Shown here: one piece after another, positions 34,692 to 42,718 of the stretch
Layout of the letters: every line of letters begins with the position of its first letter
How positions within the stretch are numbered: position 1 is the stretch's first letter
NCBI RefSeq assembly: GCF_000250675.2
Contig: NC_018681.1
Coordinates: 186,001-250,000, forward strand
Length of the DNA stretch: 64,000 nucleotides
Source: Nocardia brasiliensis ATCC 700358
GTDB lineage: Bacteria > Actinomycetota > Actinomycetes > Mycobacteriales > Mycobacteriaceae
Reading direction: 5' to 3'
The notes under the pieces: model-generated
Told to the model about the DNA's origin: nothing
Database searches by the model: none
The model's input: the letters and a program-made list of their open reading frames with translations, nothing else
Position numbers and translations under genes: made by a program

Positions 34692-35813
34692 CTAAACCCA
34701 GTACGGCACGCGCGAACGGAATTGCTTCATCGCGAAGATGGCGACGATCCAGCCGACCACCGTGATGGCGCCGACGATCAGCCAGTGATACAGGTGCTGG
34801 TCGTCGCCGAGCAGGGGGGCGCGGATGATCTCCAGATAGTGGAACGTCGGCACGATCTCGGCCAGCTTCGCGCGCTCGCTGACCTGTCCGCCCTGCGCCT
34901 CCAGGCTCTTGGTATTCCACATCACCGGGGTCAGCACGAACAGCATCAGCGTGAGGCTGCCGAGGATCGGCGCGATATCGCGGTAGCGCGTGCTGAAGAT
35001 GCCGAACACGATCGACACCCACATCGCGTTGAGGAACAGCAGTCCCAGTGCCGGAATCGCGAATATCGCGGTCCAGTGCAGTTTTTCCCACACACCGAAC
35101 GCGACGAGCACCACGAAATAGATCAGCAGGTTGTGCGCGAAGAACAGCAACTGCCGCCAGACCAGGCGATAGACGTGCACGCTCAGCGCCGACGGGAGCT
35201 GTTTGATCAGACCCTCGTTGGCGATGAAGACATCGGAACCCTCGAGAATGCTCGCGTTGATCACATTCCAGACGATGATGCCGACCGCCACATACGGCAG
35301 GTAGTCCTTGACCGGCTGGCCGAGCAGCGCCGAATACAGCAGGCCGATCGCCGCCGCCTGCACACCGGTCGCGATGGTGATCCAGAACGGGCCGAGCACC
35401 GAGCGGCGGTACCGCTGCTTGATGTCCTGCCAGCCGAGCGAAAGCCACAGTTCGCGCTGCCCGAAGCCGACACGGAAGTCCTTGAAGGCGCGCTGGAAGG
35501 TCTGCGAATCCGAGGTGATCGGCGCATCGTCGACCGGTTCGGTCGGCGCGGCAGCCGGCTGCTCGTCCGCCGCGGTCTCCTTCGACACGGCGGGAGCCTC
35601 CCCGGCGCTCACCGCGCCTGCTTCCGGCGGGCTGTCCTCGGCGCGCGCCACAGCGGCGTCGGCGTCTGGTGGCGCGGACGCATCGGAACGCTCGGACTCA
35701 TCGGAACGCTCGGGGTTTTCTGAACGCACTGAGCTGTCATCTGAACGCACTGAGCTCTCTTCACGACGCCCCGGACTCTGATTCGAGTCGGGGCGAGCGG
35801 CAGCGGCGGGCAC
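34692..35813 (-). CDS. wzm: galactan ABC exporter, permease subunit
   Basis: ABC-2-type permease partner of the adjacent Wzt (Rv3783 homologue). Six transmembrane helices occupy the C-terminal two thirds, starting after the amphipathic QRAFKDFRVGFGQRELWLS. The conserved QRYRRSVLGPFWITI coupling region precedes helix 1. The protein is 373 aa from GTG 35813, about 90 residues longer than the mycobacterial protein, because of an acidic Ser/Asp/Glu/Ala-rich cytosolic tail encoded by short tandem repeats. A TAGGCT hexamer 8 nt before the GTG suggests a leaderless start. An earlier in-frame start at 35861 is possible but adds Cys/Arg codons without other support. Confidence 0.9.
   Translation of the reverse strand: MPAAAARPDSNQSPGRREESSVRSDDSSVRSENPERSDESERSDASAPPDADAAVARAEDSPPEAGAVSAGEAPAVSKETAADEQPAAAPTEPVDDAPITSDSQTFQRAFKDFRVGFGQRELWLSLGWQDIKQRYRRSVLGPFWITIATGVQAAAIGLLYSALLGQPVKDYLPYVAVGIIVWNVINASILEGSDVFIANEGLIKQLPSALSVHVYRLVWRQLLFFAHNLLIYFVVLVAFGVWEKLHWTAIFAIPALGLLFLNAMWVSIVFGIFSTRYRDIAPILGSLTLMLFVLTPVMWNTKSLEAQGGQVSERAKLAEIVPTFHYLEIIRAPLLGDDQHLYHWLIVGAITVVGWIVAIFAMKQFRSRVPYWV
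35684..35762. repeat. short tandem repeats in the wzm N-terminal region
   Basis: Two copies of an 18-bp GGAACGCTCGGACTCATC-like unit followed by two copies of a 21-bp TGAACGCACTGAGCT unit. They encode the SSVRSDDSSVRSE / ERSDESERSD stretch of Wzm. Confidence 0.6.
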
Positions 35814-35896
35814 GGTGCCCGAGCCTACCCTTGGACATTCGTACCGACCCGCGTGGCACACACGGGCCGGTGCCTCTCACAGCCGTGCGGCAGGGC

Positions 35897-36502
35897 TCAC
35901 AAATACTGCCCGGAACCGCCGGTGACGTGATTCGCCGGCCCGCCGCGCGGGTCCGCGGCGTGGATGCCGGGCGGTAGCGCGCCCTGGCGCATCTGCTCGA
36001 GCTGGGCTCGGGCGGCCATCTGCTGAGCGAACAGCGCCGTCTGGATCCCGTGGAACAGCCCTTCCAGCCAGCCGACCAGCTGGGCCTGGGCGATCCGCAG
36101 TTCCGCGTCCGAAGGAATGGCGTCGTCGGTGAACGGCAGCGTGAGCCGCTCGAGTTCGTCACGCAGTTCCGGGGCCAGGCCCTGTTCCAGCTCGCGCACC
36201 GACGACTTGTGGATGTCCTTGAGCCTGCTGCGGCTCGCGTCGTCGAGCGGAGCGGCGCGCACCTCTTCGAGCAGTTGTTTGATCATCGTGCCGATGCGCA
36301 TGACCTTCGCGGGCTGCTCGACCATGTCGGCCAGCGATTCGCCCGCGTCGTCGCGGTCGTCCGGCTCGCCCTTCTTGTCCTCGTCGGTCACCACCTGCGC
36401 GGTGAAGGGCGCGTCCGATGCGGCCTCCGCCGGGATGACCAACGGGCGGCCGTCCGGTCCGACGACGACGATGTGGTCCGGTGACTCATCCGATTGCGTC
36501 AT
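35897..36502 (-). CDS. bpa: bacterial proteasome activator Bpa (DUF2587)
   Basis: ATP-independent ring-shaped activator that opens the 20S proteasome gate for unfolded proteins such as HspR. The homologue in M. tuberculosis is Rv3780. 201 aa. A variable acidic N-terminus (about 1-60) is followed by the very conserved helical core EQPAKVMRIGTMIKQLLEEVR ... AELRIAQAQLVGWLEGLFHGI. It ends in the gate-opening motif GQYL, preceded by a flexible Gly/Pro linker, as the family requires. ATG at 36502 was chosen; another ATG at 36514 would add four residues. Its position next to wzm/wzt/glfT1 is the same as in mycobacteria. Confidence 0.95.
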   Translation of the reverse strand: MTQSDESPDHIVVVGPDGRPLVIPAEAASDAPFTAQVVTDEDKKGEPDDRDDAGESLADMVEQPAKVMRIGTMIKQLLEEVRAAPLDDASRSRLKDIHKSSVRELEQGLAPELRDELERLTLPFTDDAIPSDAELRIAQAQLVGWLEGLFHGIQTALFAQQMAARAQLEQMRQGALPPGIHAADPRGGPANHVTGGSGQYL

Positions 36503-36750
36503 GGTCCCTATCATGTCGCGTTGCCGCCGAACGCGCTAAAGGGGCTGCGCTGAGCGTCGCGCGCGGCGGCGCGACGAGCTGTCGGACCGGTGTGCCCGGT
36601 CCCCGCCCTGGCGGCGCGGCGGCGTTCTATTCTGTTCGGGTCGTGTGGTTCGGATTTGCTGAAAGTCGGTTGCCATGCTGAGTCCCAGGTCGCTGTGCCC
36701 CCGTGCGGAAGCGGAGGGGAACACAGTTACACAGGCTCGCCCGCTGCCCT

Positions 36751-36756
36751 TAGAGT
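36751..36756 (+). promoter_or_regulatory. -10 hexamer TAGAGT for the SufS-like gene (leaderless)
   Basis: TAGAGT ends 7 nt before ATG 36764; no Shine-Dalgarno is visible. Confidence 0.5.
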
Positions 36757-36763
36757 GGCCAAC

Positions 36764-37966
36764 ATGACTTACGACGTCGCGAGGGTTCGGGGCCTGATAC
36801 CGTCCCTCGGCGACGGCTGGATTCATCTCGACCCGCAGGCGGGCATGCTGGTGCCCGATGCGGTATCCCGCGCGGTCTCAACAGGTTTCCGAACATCCTC
36901 TTTTTCGCATATCGGCCGCAACGGCGCGGCGGTGCGCAGCGCCGCCATCCTGGACGCGGCGCGCGAGGCGGTGGCCGATCTGGTCGGCGGCGATCCGGCG
37001 GGTGTCGTGCTCGGGCCCGACCGTGCGGTCCTGCTGGCCTGGCTCGCCGAATCGCTGAGTTCGCGGCTCGGGCTCGGTACCGGCATCGTGCTGTCCCGGC
37101 TGGACGACGAGGCGAATGTCGCGCCCTGGCTGCGCATCGCCAATCGTTACGGCGCGCACGTGCGCTGGGCCGAGGTGGAGATCGAAACCTGCGAGATGCC
37201 GTCCTGGCAGTTCGAGGAATTGATCGGCCCCACCGCGCGACTGGTCGCGCTCACCGCCGCCTCGCCGATCGTCGGCTCCGCGCCCGCGGTCCGGGTGGCC
37301 GCCGACCGGGTGCACGAGGTGGGCGGACTGCTCGTCGCCGACGCGTTCGGCGCCGCGCCCTACGCGCTCATCGACATCGACGAACTCAACGCCGACGTGG
37401 TCGCGCTCAGCGCGCCCGCCTGGGGCGGGCCGCAGATCGGTGCGCTGGTCTTCCGCGACCCGGCCTTCCTGGACCGGATTCCCTCGATGTCGTTGAACCC
37501 CTACGCGAAGGGCGCCGAGCGGCTCGAGGTCGGCGGGCACCAGTACGCCCTGCTCGCCGGGCTGACCACCTCGATCGACTTCCTGGCCGGCTTGGACGAG
37601 CGGGCGCGCGGCAGCAGGCGCCAGCGCCTGGAAATGTCCATCACGTCGCTGCAGGACTACCACGATCAGCTGTTCGAGCATCTGATGGACGTGCTGGAGA
37701 AGATCCCCGGCCTGACCGTCATCGGCCGCGCCTCCACCCGAATCCCCACCGTCAGTTTCACTCTCGCGGGCATGCAGGCCGAGAAGGTGGCGGCCAAGCT
37801 GGCCGACAACCGGATCGGCACGGTCAGCGGCGTGCACGGCGGCAGCAGGCTGCTCGACGCGCTCGGCGTGAACGACGAAGGTGGTGCGGTCACCATCGGT
37901 CTCGCGCCCTACACCACCATGTTCGAGATCGACCAGCTGGGCCGGGCGCTCGTCGCGTTGGAGTGA
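36764..37966 (+). CDS. cysteine-desulfurase-like fold-type I protein lacking the PLP lysine
   Basis: A 400-aa homologue of Rv3778c with the aminotransferase class V fold. The cofactor-pyridine Asp193 is present (LLVADAFGAAPY), as are the DPQAGMLVPDAVS N-terminal segment and the C-terminal small domain. At the position of the SxHKxxGPxG motif the sequence reads S216-A-P-A-W-G-G-P, so the Schiff-base Lys and preceding His are replaced by Ala219 and Pro218. No Cys-containing loop typical of SufS is seen. It therefore cannot act as a normal PLP desulfurase; it may be non-catalytic or bind PLP differently. The gene order with bpa and the quinone oxidoreductase matches Rv3780-3778c-3777. ATG at 36764 fits a leaderless transcript. 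Confidence 0.9.
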   Translation: MTYDVARVRGLIPSLGDGWIHLDPQAGMLVPDAVSRAVSTGFRTSSFSHIGRNGAAVRSAAILDAAREAVADLVGGDPAGVVLGPDRAVLLAWLAESLSSRLGLGTGIVLSRLDDEANVAPWLRIANRYGAHVRWAEVEIETCEMPSWQFEELIGPTARLVALTAASPIVGSAPAVRVAADRVHEVGGLLVADAFGAAPYALIDIDELNADVVALSAPAWGGPQIGALVFRDPAFLDRIPSMSLNPYAKGAERLEVGGHQYALLAGLTTSIDFLAGLDERARGSRRQRLEMSITSLQDYHDQLFEHLMDVLEKIPGLTVIGRASTRIPTVSFTLAGMQAEKVAAKLADNRIGTVSGVHGGSRLLDALGVNDEGGAVTIGLAPYTTMFEIDQLGRALVALE

Positions 37967-38147
37967 GCGCTGCGGGCTGTTGTGCGGCGTGTGCGAGTTC
38001 GCTTCGGGGTCGGGCGTTCGTTGTGTTGGAGTGAGTTCGCGAACTGCTATGCGCTGCGCGCGAATTCGCTTCGGGGGTCGGACGCTCGACGCGTTGGAGT
38101 CAGTTCGGCGGGGCTGGTGCGCCCCGTGCGCGTATTCGCCTGCCGCG
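37944..38147. repeat. three 68-bp imperfect tandem repeats spanning the stop codon
   Basis: The sequence GGGCGCTCGTCGCGTTGGAG, ending in the stop codon, is at 37944. It recurs as GGGCGTTCG... at 38012 and GGACGCTCG... at 38080, exactly 68 bp apart each time. The shared parts include the last codons of the SufS-like gene and TTCGCTTCGGG. Confidence 0.75.
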
Positions 38148-38170
38148 CAGGTAATTTCCGCCGTGCACGT

Positions 38171-38405
38171 GTTCGCCTGCTGTGCGCGTGTTCGCCTGCC
38201 CGCACGTACTCGTCTGCCGCACACGTGTTTGCCCGCTGTGCGCGTATTTGCCCGCCGTGCATGTGTTCGCGTGTTGCGCGCGTATTGCTAGCAGTGCGCG
38301 TGTTCGCCTGCCGCGCGAAGTCGCCTGCTGCGCAGGTGATTTCCTGCTGCGCACGTGTTCGCTCGCCGCGCACGTATTCGCTCGCCGCGCACGTATTCGC
38401 CGACG
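38171..38405. repeat. degenerate 19-bp minisatellite, about 12 units
   Basis: Units of about 19 bp on the pattern CGCACGTGTTCGCCTGCCG follow one another; the last are almost identical. Start points fall at 38171, 38190, 38208, 38227, 38246, 38265, 38284, 38302, then 38357, 38376 and 38395. It fills the gap to the quinone oxidoreductase stop at 38441; no gene is visible. Confidence 0.75.
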
Positions 38406-38440
38406 AATCTGCGCGCGGCGCGCAAATTCGCGCGCGGGAG

Positions 38441-39439
38441 TCAGGGTTTGCGGATCTGCAAGGTGACCTTGCCGAACGCGTCGCCGGATTCCAGCAGCCG
38501 GTGCGCCTCGCCCGCTTCGGCGACCGGTACTTCGGCGTCGATGACGGGGACGACGCTGCCCTCGGCGACCAGCGGCCACAGGTGCCGCCGCACCTCGGCG
38601 ATGACCGCCGCTTTGCTGCCGACGCCGGTGGCCGGCCGGTTCCGCAGGTTCGTCGCGTGCACGCTGCCCCATTTCCGCAGCAGCGCACCGAGATTCAGCT
38701 CCCCGGTCGCGCCGCCCTGCATCCCGATCACCACGAGATGGCCGAAGTTCGCCAGTGCCTCGACATTGCGGGACAGGTAGGCCGCGCCCATCAGATCCAG
38801 GATGACGTCGGCGCCCGAACCGTCCGCGCGCACCGCGGCGACGAAATCGTCGTCGCGGTAGTTGATCAGCAGCTCTGCGCCGAGTTCCTGGCACCGGCTC
38901 AGCTTCTCGGCGGAGCCGGCCGTCACCGCGACGCGCGCGCCGAGAGCGCGGGCCACCTGGATCGCGTGGGTGCCGATGCCGCTGCCGCCGCCGTGGATCA
39001 ACAGCAGCTGGCCGGCCTGCAAGCCCGCCGTCATGACCAGGTTCGACCACACGGTCGCCGCCACTTCAGGCAGTCCCGCGGCTGCGCCGAGATCCAATCC
39101 CTCGGGGACCGGCAGCAATTGCGTCACGGGCGCGACCACCTTCTCGGCGTACCCGCCACCGGACAGCAGCGCGCACACCCGGTCACCGACCTGCCAGTCG
39201 TGCACACCGGCGCCGAGTTCGGCGATGACACCGGAACATTCGAGCCCGAGCACCTCGCTCGCGCCGGGCGGGGGCGGGTAGTGCCCTTGGCGCTGGAGCA
39301 GATCGGCCCGGTTCACGCCGGCCGCCGTCACCTCGATCAGCACCTCGCCGGGGCCGGGCGCCGGATCCGGCGCCTCGGCCCACTCCATCACCTCGGGTCC
39401 GCCGAAACCGTTCAGCTTGATCGCATGCACGAGACCCAT
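38441..39439 (-). CDS. NAD(P)H-quinone oxidoreductase, zinc-free MDR family
   Basis: Medium-chain dehydrogenase/reductase of 332 aa, homologue of Rv3777 and of human TP53I3. The N-terminal catalytic domain starts MHAIKLNGFGGPEVMEW-like and has the GVNRADLLQRQGHYPPPPGAS motif of the quinone-reductase branch. The NADPH-binding Rossmann loop is HGGGSGIGTHAIQVA. No zinc-ligand cysteine cluster is present. ATG at 39439, with MHAI four codons on as an alternative. It converges with the SufS-like gene across the repeat block and is divergent from a MarR regulator at 39.6 kb, which may control it. Confidence 0.92.
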   Translation of the reverse strand: MGLVHAIKLNGFGGPEVMEWAEAPDPAPGPGEVLIEVTAAGVNRADLLQRQGHYPPPPGASEVLGLECSGVIAELGAGVHDWQVGDRVCALLSGGGYAEKVVAPVTQLLPVPEGLDLGAAAGLPEVAATVWSNLVMTAGLQAGQLLLIHGGGSGIGTHAIQVARALGARVAVTAGSAEKLSRCQELGAELLINYRDDDFVAAVRADGSGADVILDLMGAAYLSRNVEALANFGHLVVIGMQGGATGELNLGALLRKWGSVHATNLRNRPATGVGSKAAVIAEVRRHLWPLVAEGSVVPVIDAEVPVAEAGEAHRLLESGDAFGKVTLQIRKP

Positions 39440-39613
39440 ACTGCCCCGGTGCCCACCCGCATGGGCGGTGGCCCCGGTCGCCGCACCGCAAACCTCGCGC
39501 TTCGATCTGTGCGATGGCACAAAATCTTGCTGTGGCGAACGGCCTGCAGACCTACTCCGTTGGTAGTCCGGTATGGCTTTCCCGCACCAGGGATCTCCCC
39601 AGTTCGCCCGGCT

Positions 39614-39619
39614 TAGAAT
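39614..39619 (+). promoter_or_regulatory. -10 hexamer TAGAAT for the marR gene (leaderless)
   Basis: TAGAAT ends 7 nt before GTG 39627. An ATG at 39618 overlaps it, so the GTG is preferred as the start. Confidence 0.45.
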
Positions 39620-39626
39620 GAGCACC

Positions 39627-40118
39627 GTGCACCCCGAACCGAGCAGTCCCGTTGCGGCCGAACCGAGGTGGCTCACCCCGGCGCAGCAACGAGCCTGGCG
39701 GGCTTATATGGACGGACATCAGCGCCTGATGACCGCGCTGAACCGGCAATTGCAACGGGACAGCGACCTGAGCGTCCCCGAATATCGCATCCTCGTCCTG
39801 CTCTCCGAAGCGCCCGGCCGCGCCCTGCGGATGAGTGAACTGGCCGACGGCGTGCTCTCTTCCCGCAGCCGCCTCACTCATCAGATCCGGCGGCTCGAGG
39901 CCGAGCGGATGGTGCGCCGCAACACCTGCCTCGAGGACGGCCGCGGGGTGCTCGCCGAACTGACCGACGAAGGCATGCGCCGCCTCGAAGCCGCCGCCCC
40001 CGGCCACGTCGACGCCGTCCGCCGAGATTTCGTCGACCTGCTCACCCCGCACCAGCTAGAGGTCATCGCCGAAGTCTTCGCCCGCATCGATCAGGAAATC
40101 GGAACGCGCCCCCTCTGA
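39627..40118 (+). CDS. MarR-family transcriptional regulator
   Basis: A 163-aa winged-helix regulator. The recognition part is SELADGVLSSRSRLTHQIRRLEAERMV, followed by the wing CLEDGRGVLAELTDEGMRR. An N-terminal TPAQQRAWRAYMDGHQRLMTAL helix serves dimerisation. In mycobacteria the same type of gene lies beside the Rv3777 homologue, and here it is divergent from the quinone oxidoreductase, suggesting redox-responsive control of that gene. GTG at 39627 was preferred to ATG 39618 because of the hexamer at 39614. It ends 24 bp before a tRNA gene. Confidence 0.9.
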   Translation: MHPEPSSPVAAEPRWLTPAQQRAWRAYMDGHQRLMTALNRQLQRDSDLSVPEYRILVLLSEAPGRALRMSELADGVLSSRSRLTHQIRRLEAERMVRRNTCLEDGRGVLAELTDEGMRRLEAAAPGHVDAVRRDFVDLLTPHQLEVIAEVFARIDQEIGTRPL

Positions 40119-40142
40119 CCCGTCCGCTACCATCGTGATCCT

Positions 40143-40227
40143 GGAGACGTGGCAGAGCGGCCGAATGCACTCGCCTTGAAAGCGAGCGTCGCGAGAGCGA
40201 CCGGGGGTTCAAATCCCTCCGTCTCCG
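40143..40227 (+). tRNA. tRNA-Ser (TGA)
   Basis: Acceptor stem GGAGACG/CGTCTCC, a class II variable arm, a GGTTCAAATCC T-loop and an anticodon loop CTTGAAA with anticodon TGA. CCA is not encoded. No repeated 3' end or integrase is seen downstream. Confidence 0.93.
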
Positions 40228-40462
40228 CAACAGACGCCCAGGTCATGCCATTTGCCTGCGGCGTCCCAACGTTCGAACCAAAAGACCAGGCCGTCTTGTC
40301 ATGGTTGTCACAACCGCGTCCAACACCGAGCGGCTTCGGCCAACGCGCATCGGGCTGACTGTAGACGTGCCTGAGCCAGTCCGAGACGCCCACGATCGGT
40401 ATGTGCTGGAAAGAGCGCAGATCGATTTGCGCGGCGGACCCACCCTCGTCAAACCTTTGGCA

Positions 40463-40499
40463 CCAACCCTTGATGAGAGGCCCCGAGATCAAAGGTTGG
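40463..40499. repeat. 12-bp inverted repeat (one mismatch) in the post-tRNA gap
   Basis: CCAACCCTTGAT (40463-40474) against ATCAAAGGTTGG (40488-40499). The motif GATCAAAGGTT recurs at 40529. The rest of 40228-40643 has no convincing gene; a minus-strand frame reading TAWSFGSNVGTPQANG could be a decayed remnant. Confidence 0.45.
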
Positions 40500-40643
40500 A
40501 CCCTTATCCTTTAACACCGATCGCTCTGATCAAAGGTTTCGTGTTATCGCTTGCGGCCGGGACCTCTGCGCTCCTGGTTGCGCGGCGGGCGAGTTTGCCT
40601 CCCTATACGCCGGGTACCCGGCCGTCGACTGGGAGGTCTCACC

Positions 40644-41057
40644 ATGACAGAAACGCATACCGGAGCGCCGGGTGACACCCGGTCCGTGGCAGAGCTGGTC
40701 AACGACGCCACCGCGCAGGTGAGCAGGCTGGTGCGGGACGAGATTCAGCTCGCCCGGCTGGAGGTGCAGCAGAAGGGCAAGTTGATCGGCCGGGGTGCCG
40801 GGCTTGCCGGGGTCGGCGCGTTGCTCGGCCTGTACGGCGGTGCGGCGTTGGTCGCGGCGGCCGTTTTCGCGTTGGCGATTCCGCTGCCCGGGTGGGCGGC
40901 GGCGTTGATCGTCGGCGCGGTGCTGCTGGTCGCTGCCGCGCTGTTCGCGGTGCTCGGCAAGAAGGACGTTCAGCGCGCGGTGCCGCCGGTGCCGCAGGAA
41001 GCCGCCGCGGGCGTCAAACAGGACATCGAAACCATCAAGCACGGGAGCCACTCATGA
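40644..41057 (+). CDS. phage-holin-like (Act-holin/PF07332-type) membrane protein
   Basis: A 137-aa protein with a cytosolic amphipathic N-terminus (SVAELVNDATAQVSRLVRDEIQLARLEV) and two adjacent transmembrane helices (about 55-75 and 83-105). This is the pattern of the actinobacterial holin superfamily III / phage-holin-like proteins. These are chromosomal envelope proteins, not lysis proteins. ATG at 40644 follows GGGAGGT. The stop overlaps the next gene in ATGA, and that gene overlaps the third by GTGA. The three are always found together (holin-like, DUF3618, DUF4235), so they probably form a membrane complex. Confidence 0.88.
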   Translation: MTETHTGAPGDTRSVAELVNDATAQVSRLVRDEIQLARLEVQQKGKLIGRGAGLAGVGALLGLYGGAALVAAAVFALAIPLPGWAAALIVGAVLLVAAALFAVLGKKDVQRAVPPVPQEAAAGVKQDIETIKHGSHS

Positions 41058-41545
41058 GCGACTCGAAACGCGCCAACGCCGAGGATCCGATCGTGAGCGG
41101 GCCGATCGACGAGGAAGCGTTGCGTCAGGACCGCGACGAGACGAGAGAGCAACTGGGCCAAACGGTTTCGGAGCTCACCGACAAACTCGACGTCAAGGCG
41201 CGGACCAAGGACAAGCTGCACGATACCGCCGACAACGCCCGCGCGAAGGCGGCCTCGGTGGCCGACAACGCGAAGACCACCGCGGCCGAGAAGACCGCGC
41301 AGGCAGAGGAACTCGTGTCCCGCAAGGCGTCGGAGGCGAAGGAGGTCGCCGGCATCGCCGCGGACCAGGCCAAGAACGAGGCCCGCCGACTGGCGGACCG
41401 GGCCGAGGCCGCGACACCCGATTCCGTGGTGACCGGTGGCAGGCAGGCGGTCGGCTTCGCCCGCCGTCAGCCCGTTCCGGTCGCCGTGGCGGCGGCGTTC
41501 GCGGCAGTGCTGGTGTGGTGGATCGTGCGGAGGCGGCAGGCGTGA
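41054..41545 (+). CDS. DUF3618 coiled-coil membrane-anchored protein
   Basis: 163 aa. The N-terminal PIDEEALRQDRDETREQLGQTVSELTDKLDV is the DUF3618 motif. It is followed by a long Ala/Lys/Glu-rich helix (about 55-125) likely to form a coiled coil, and one C-terminal transmembrane helix (PVAVAAAFAAVLVWWIVRRR). The protein is tail-anchored with the coil in the cytosol. It is coupled by a 4-bp overlap to the holin-like gene before it and to DUF4235 after it. The function is unknown; LEA-like stress protection has been suggested for similar compositions, which I cannot confirm. Confidence 0.9.
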   Translation: MSDSKRANAEDPIVSGPIDEEALRQDRDETREQLGQTVSELTDKLDVKARTKDKLHDTADNARAKAASVADNAKTTAAEKTAQAEELVSRKASEAKEVAGIAADQAKNEARRLADRAEAATPDSVVTGGRQAVGFARRQPVPVAVAAAFAAVLVWWIVRRRQA

Positions 41546-41799
41546 AAACTCTCTACAAGCCGCTCGGCATGCTGGTGAGCATCGTCGGCGGACTGGCGGC
41601 CAACGCGGCGTTCATCCGGGTGTGGCGTGCCGTGAGCGGCGAGGATCAAGCTCCCACCGCCACCGCGCGCAACCACACCTGGCGGGAAGTGTTGCTCGCC
41701 GCCGCCCTGCAAGGCGCGATCTTCGGCTTGGTCAAAGCGGCCATCGATCGCGCGGGCGCCACCGGCTATCAGTCCCTCACCGGCACCTGGCCCGAATAG
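41542..41799 (+). CDS. DUF4235 small membrane protein
   Basis: 85-aa membrane protein with two hydrophobic helices (YKPLGMLVSIVGGLAANAAF and VLLAAALQGAIFGLVKAA), separated by a Glu/Asp loop, as in the DUF4235 family. The GTG at 41542 overlaps the DUF3618 stop in GTGA, so translation is coupled. It is the last member of a three-gene operon and precedes a hairpin terminator. Its function is unknown. Confidence 0.9.
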   Translation: MKTLYKPLGMLVSIVGGLAANAAFIRVWRAVSGEDQAPTATARNHTWREVLLAAALQGAIFGLVKAAIDRAGATGYQSLTGTWPE

Positions 41800-41815
41800 T
41801 CACTCGAAAAGCCCC

Positions 41816-41839
41816 GGCCCTCATACGGTTTCGAGGGCC
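41816..41839. terminator. hairpin between the DUF4235 gene and the secreted gene
   Basis: GGCCCTC (41816-41822) pairs with GAGGGCC (41833-41839) between convergent genes. Confidence 0.7.
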
Positions 41840-42235
41840 TCAGCAACGCCGCCAGTCGATGTAGTGGCTCCACTGCGGATGCGGTGTCCCGCAATCGGCC
41901 CACGCGTCGATCACGATGCCGAATTCCATCGGCGCATCCGAGCACGAGGCGGTCGACGGGGTGCCCGGCGCCACCGTCGGCCCCGGTGCCGACCACTGCC
42001 CGGGGAACGGGATCGTCACGGGACCCGCGATCAGCGGCATGATGCCCACGCACCGCACTCCGGCCCGATGTACTCCGTCCCCGCCCGCACAGTGCGACGT
42101 CGCGGCCGTCACGCCACGATCAACTCCGCACCCCGTCGGCGCGGCACTCGCCGCACCACCACCCACCATCGACATCCCCGCCCCGAGCCCGACCGCCACG
42201 ACGGCCCCGGCCATTCCACGCAACAAGTTCTTCAT
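41840..42235 (-). CDS. small secreted Cys-rich protein, 131 aa
   Basis: Exported protein. The signal peptide is about 1-32 (MKNLLRGMAGAVVAVGLGAG, cleavage after ASAAP), followed by a mature part of about 100 residues with at least six cysteines and the motif GCGVDRGVTAATSHCAGGDG. A second protein in the window (48212-48586) has the matching DCTLDRTLTGATGFCPGGDG. The two define a small family, C-x3-DR-x2-T-x-AT-x2-C-x-GGDG, probably stabilised by disulfides. I do not know the function. ATG at 42235 follows GGAGCGGG. Confidence 0.8.
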   Translation of the reverse strand: MKNLLRGMAGAVVAVGLGAGMSMVGGGAASAAPTGCGVDRGVTAATSHCAGGDGVHRAGVRCVGIMPLIAGPVTIPFPGQWSAPGPTVAPGTPSTASCSDAPMEFGIVIDAWADCGTPHPQWSHYIDWRRC

Positions 42236-42300
42236 CCCGCTCCTCCCATGCAGTCCCGAACATTCCGATTGTCCGAAGATCGGCGGACTGTATGCCCTCG

Positions 42301-42682
42301 TTACCCGCGCCCGTTGCCCCGGAGGCAGAACAGCCCTCTGAATGGATGGGCTGTTTCGCATCTGGCAGGCCGGCGAAGTCGGTTCAGGGACCTCGGGAGC
42401 AATCCCAGGACTGTCCTTGATGCCCCGGACAATAGACCTTGATCGTCTTGAGTCGCGCAGTCCGTAACTCCCGTTCGGGCCCTTGGGGTCGGTGTAGACG
42501 TACTTTGTTGCGAACTCATACGTGCCCTGCTTGACCGGCATCCATTGCACGGTCGCGGTGCCGTTCATCGACGCGATCGGCTTCAGACAGTTGATTATGC
42601 GATCGACGCGCCGAGTCGAGCGCTCTGGAATCCGCACGGTGCGCGACCCGCACCGAGATGCGCACGATCGCCCAGACAACAA
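42301..42682 (-). pseudogene. possible remnant of a secreted Ig-like protein
   Basis: In one minus-strand frame the segment NCLKPIASMNGTATVQWMP...TYEFATKYVYTDPKGPNG looks like part of a beta-sandwich secreted protein. The flanking codons are Arg/Ser/Pro-rich and lack a signal peptide or start with a ribosome site. A weak hairpin AACAGCCC/GGGCTGTT is at 42329-42355. The stretch 42236-42718 has no intact gene that I can support. Confidence 0.3.
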
Positions 42683-42712
42683 AACAGCCCCTCCGCGTGG
42701 AGGGGCTGTTTT
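42681..42712. terminator. strong hairpin downstream of the tRNA genes
   Basis: 14-bp perfect stem AAAACAGCCCCTCC (42681-42694) / 42699-42712 with a GCGT loop and A/T ends, so it terminates in both directions. It follows the minus-strand tRNA-Arg. Confidence 0.88.
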
Positions 42713-42718
42713 GAATTG

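Noticed and set aside
38171..38405. Possible CRISPR array
   Set aside because: Repeats are about 19 bp, degenerate and directly adjacent; there are no unique spacers and no cas genes.
40301..40675. Plus-strand 124-codon frame after tRNA-Ser
   Set aside because: Runs out of frame into the holin-like gene, lacks a ribosome site and has no recognisable domain.
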